Below are positions 5,792 through 6,224 of a stretch of 6,224 nucleotides of DNA, piece after piece; the first letter of the stretch is position 1; each line of letters opens with the position of its first letter. The DNA is taken from NCBI GenBank assembly GCA_902491915.1, contig CABUJL010000104.1, forward strand, positions 1 to 6,224, in the 5' to 3' direction. Position numbers and translations under genes: made by a program. Below the pieces are notes generated by a model. That model saw only the letters and a list, made by a program, of their open reading frames with translations, did not search any database and was not told where the DNA came from. Origin of the DNA: an uncultured Collinsella sp. (GTDB taxonomy: Bacteria; Actinomycetota; Coriobacteriia; Coriobacteriales; Coriobacteriaceae).

Positions 5792-6223
5792 ATGAAAACA
5801 GACAGATACGGAATTAGCGGCAGCACATTAAAGATAATAGCGGCCATTTCGATGGTTCTCGATCATGTAAGCAGGATCGTCCTGACCAATGGAATCATGA
5901 CTCACGCATCGTACAATCAGATATCAGACGAGCAGTGGGCGATTCTAAGCGAGGCTTCGGATGTGCTTCATGTTCTTGGCAGAATTGCATTTCCCTTATT
6001 TTGCTTTTTGATAGTTGAGGGATTTTTGCATACTCATGACATAAAGAAGTACCTGCGAAATATGCTTGTCTTCGCAATCATTGCGGAGCCCATATACGAT
6101 TTCGTTCAAACCGGGCAACTATTCGACCTTCGGCAACAAAATGTTATGTGTGAGCTCCTGCTTTCCTTGGTCTTTTTGATTATTCTGGAAAAGATGTTAG
6201 CGCCGGGCGATTTTAGCCGCTAA
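5792..6223 (+). CDS. TraX-family membrane protein, probably C-terminally truncated
   Basis: The 143-residue product matches the start of TraX-family proteins, named after the F-plasmid protein that acetylates pilin; chromosomal members are of unknown role. Motifs typical of the family are ISGSTLKIIAAISMVLDH (8-25), RIAFPLFCFLIVEGFLHT (64-81), the KYLRN segment (86-90), EPIYDF (99-104) and QQNVM (115-119). Membrane helices are likely at about 11-31, 62-80, 89-107 and 117-134. Family members are usually over 200 residues (F TraX is about 248), with more helices after the QNV motif, so the stop at 6221-6223 makes this copy short. A frameshift or decay is likely, but the window ends one base later. 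ATG 5792 follows GAAAGGA (5778-5784). AGA, AGG and ATA codons and lower GC than the neighbours (26 of 60 bases at 5821-5880 against 34 of 60 at 2941-3000) suggest horizontal transfer. Confidence 0.8.
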   Translation: MKTDRYGISGSTLKIIAAISMVLDHVSRIVLTNGIMTHASYNQISDEQWAILSEASDVLHVLGRIAFPLFCFLIVEGFLHTHDIKKYLRNMLVFAIIAEPIYDFVQTGQLFDLRQQNVMCELLLSLVFLIILEKMLAPGDFSR

Positions 6224-6224
6224 T

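Noticed and set aside
5623..5817. Plus-strand 64-codon frame across the hairpin cluster
   Set aside because: It starts inside the tRNA terminator, its Ala/Lys/Arg/Pro-rich product comes from GC-rich hairpins, and it overlaps the well-supported traX start in another frame.

Overview
The window looks like chromosome from a GC-rich actinobacterium. Protein style and codon choice (GCC/CGC/GAG-rich, GTG starts, good Shine-Dalgarno sites) suggest a gut Coriobacteriia such as Collinsella; this is an inference from recognition, not a database match. All genes found lie on the + strand.

Layout: (1) 1-247 is a gene-free leader with inverted repeats, a recurring GTTCT-type motif and a possible -10 box. 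(2) 248-2548 is a two-component operon: an OmpR/PhoB-type response regulator followed 12 bp later by a membrane histidine kinase with HAMP, HisKA and HATPase domains. (3) 2549-2657 is a short spacer with a hairpin. (4) 2658-4121 pairs purC (SAICAR synthase, de novo purine synthesis) with an unrecognised small basic membrane protein whose GTG start directly follows the purC stop codon; a strong terminator closes the unit. (5) 4211-5491 encodes an M29-family metallo-aminopeptidase. (6) 5520-5592 is tRNA-Lys(UUU), with a good promoter inside the end of the peptidase gene and its own terminator. (7) 5638-5791 is a hairpin-rich, non-coding stretch ending in a near-perfect 25-nt copy of the tRNA 3' end and its flank. 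(8) 5792-6223 is a TraX-family membrane protein gene, more AT-rich, using AGA/AGG/ATA codons, and apparently short at its C-terminus.

The first 5.5 kb reads as ordinary housekeeping chromosome. The sensor pair presumably links an envelope signal to transcription, purC serves nucleotide synthesis, and the peptidase recycles peptides; nothing in the sequence ties these into one pathway. The part with an accessory flavour is the tRNA-Lys 3' side: a duplicated tRNA end, a compact array of tetraloop hairpins closed by a 9-bp stem, and a foreign-looking, probably truncated traX gene. It resembles a tRNA integration hotspot or a small palindromic repeat element, not a clearly new system. No CRISPR array, transposase, integrase or toxin-antitoxin pair is visible.
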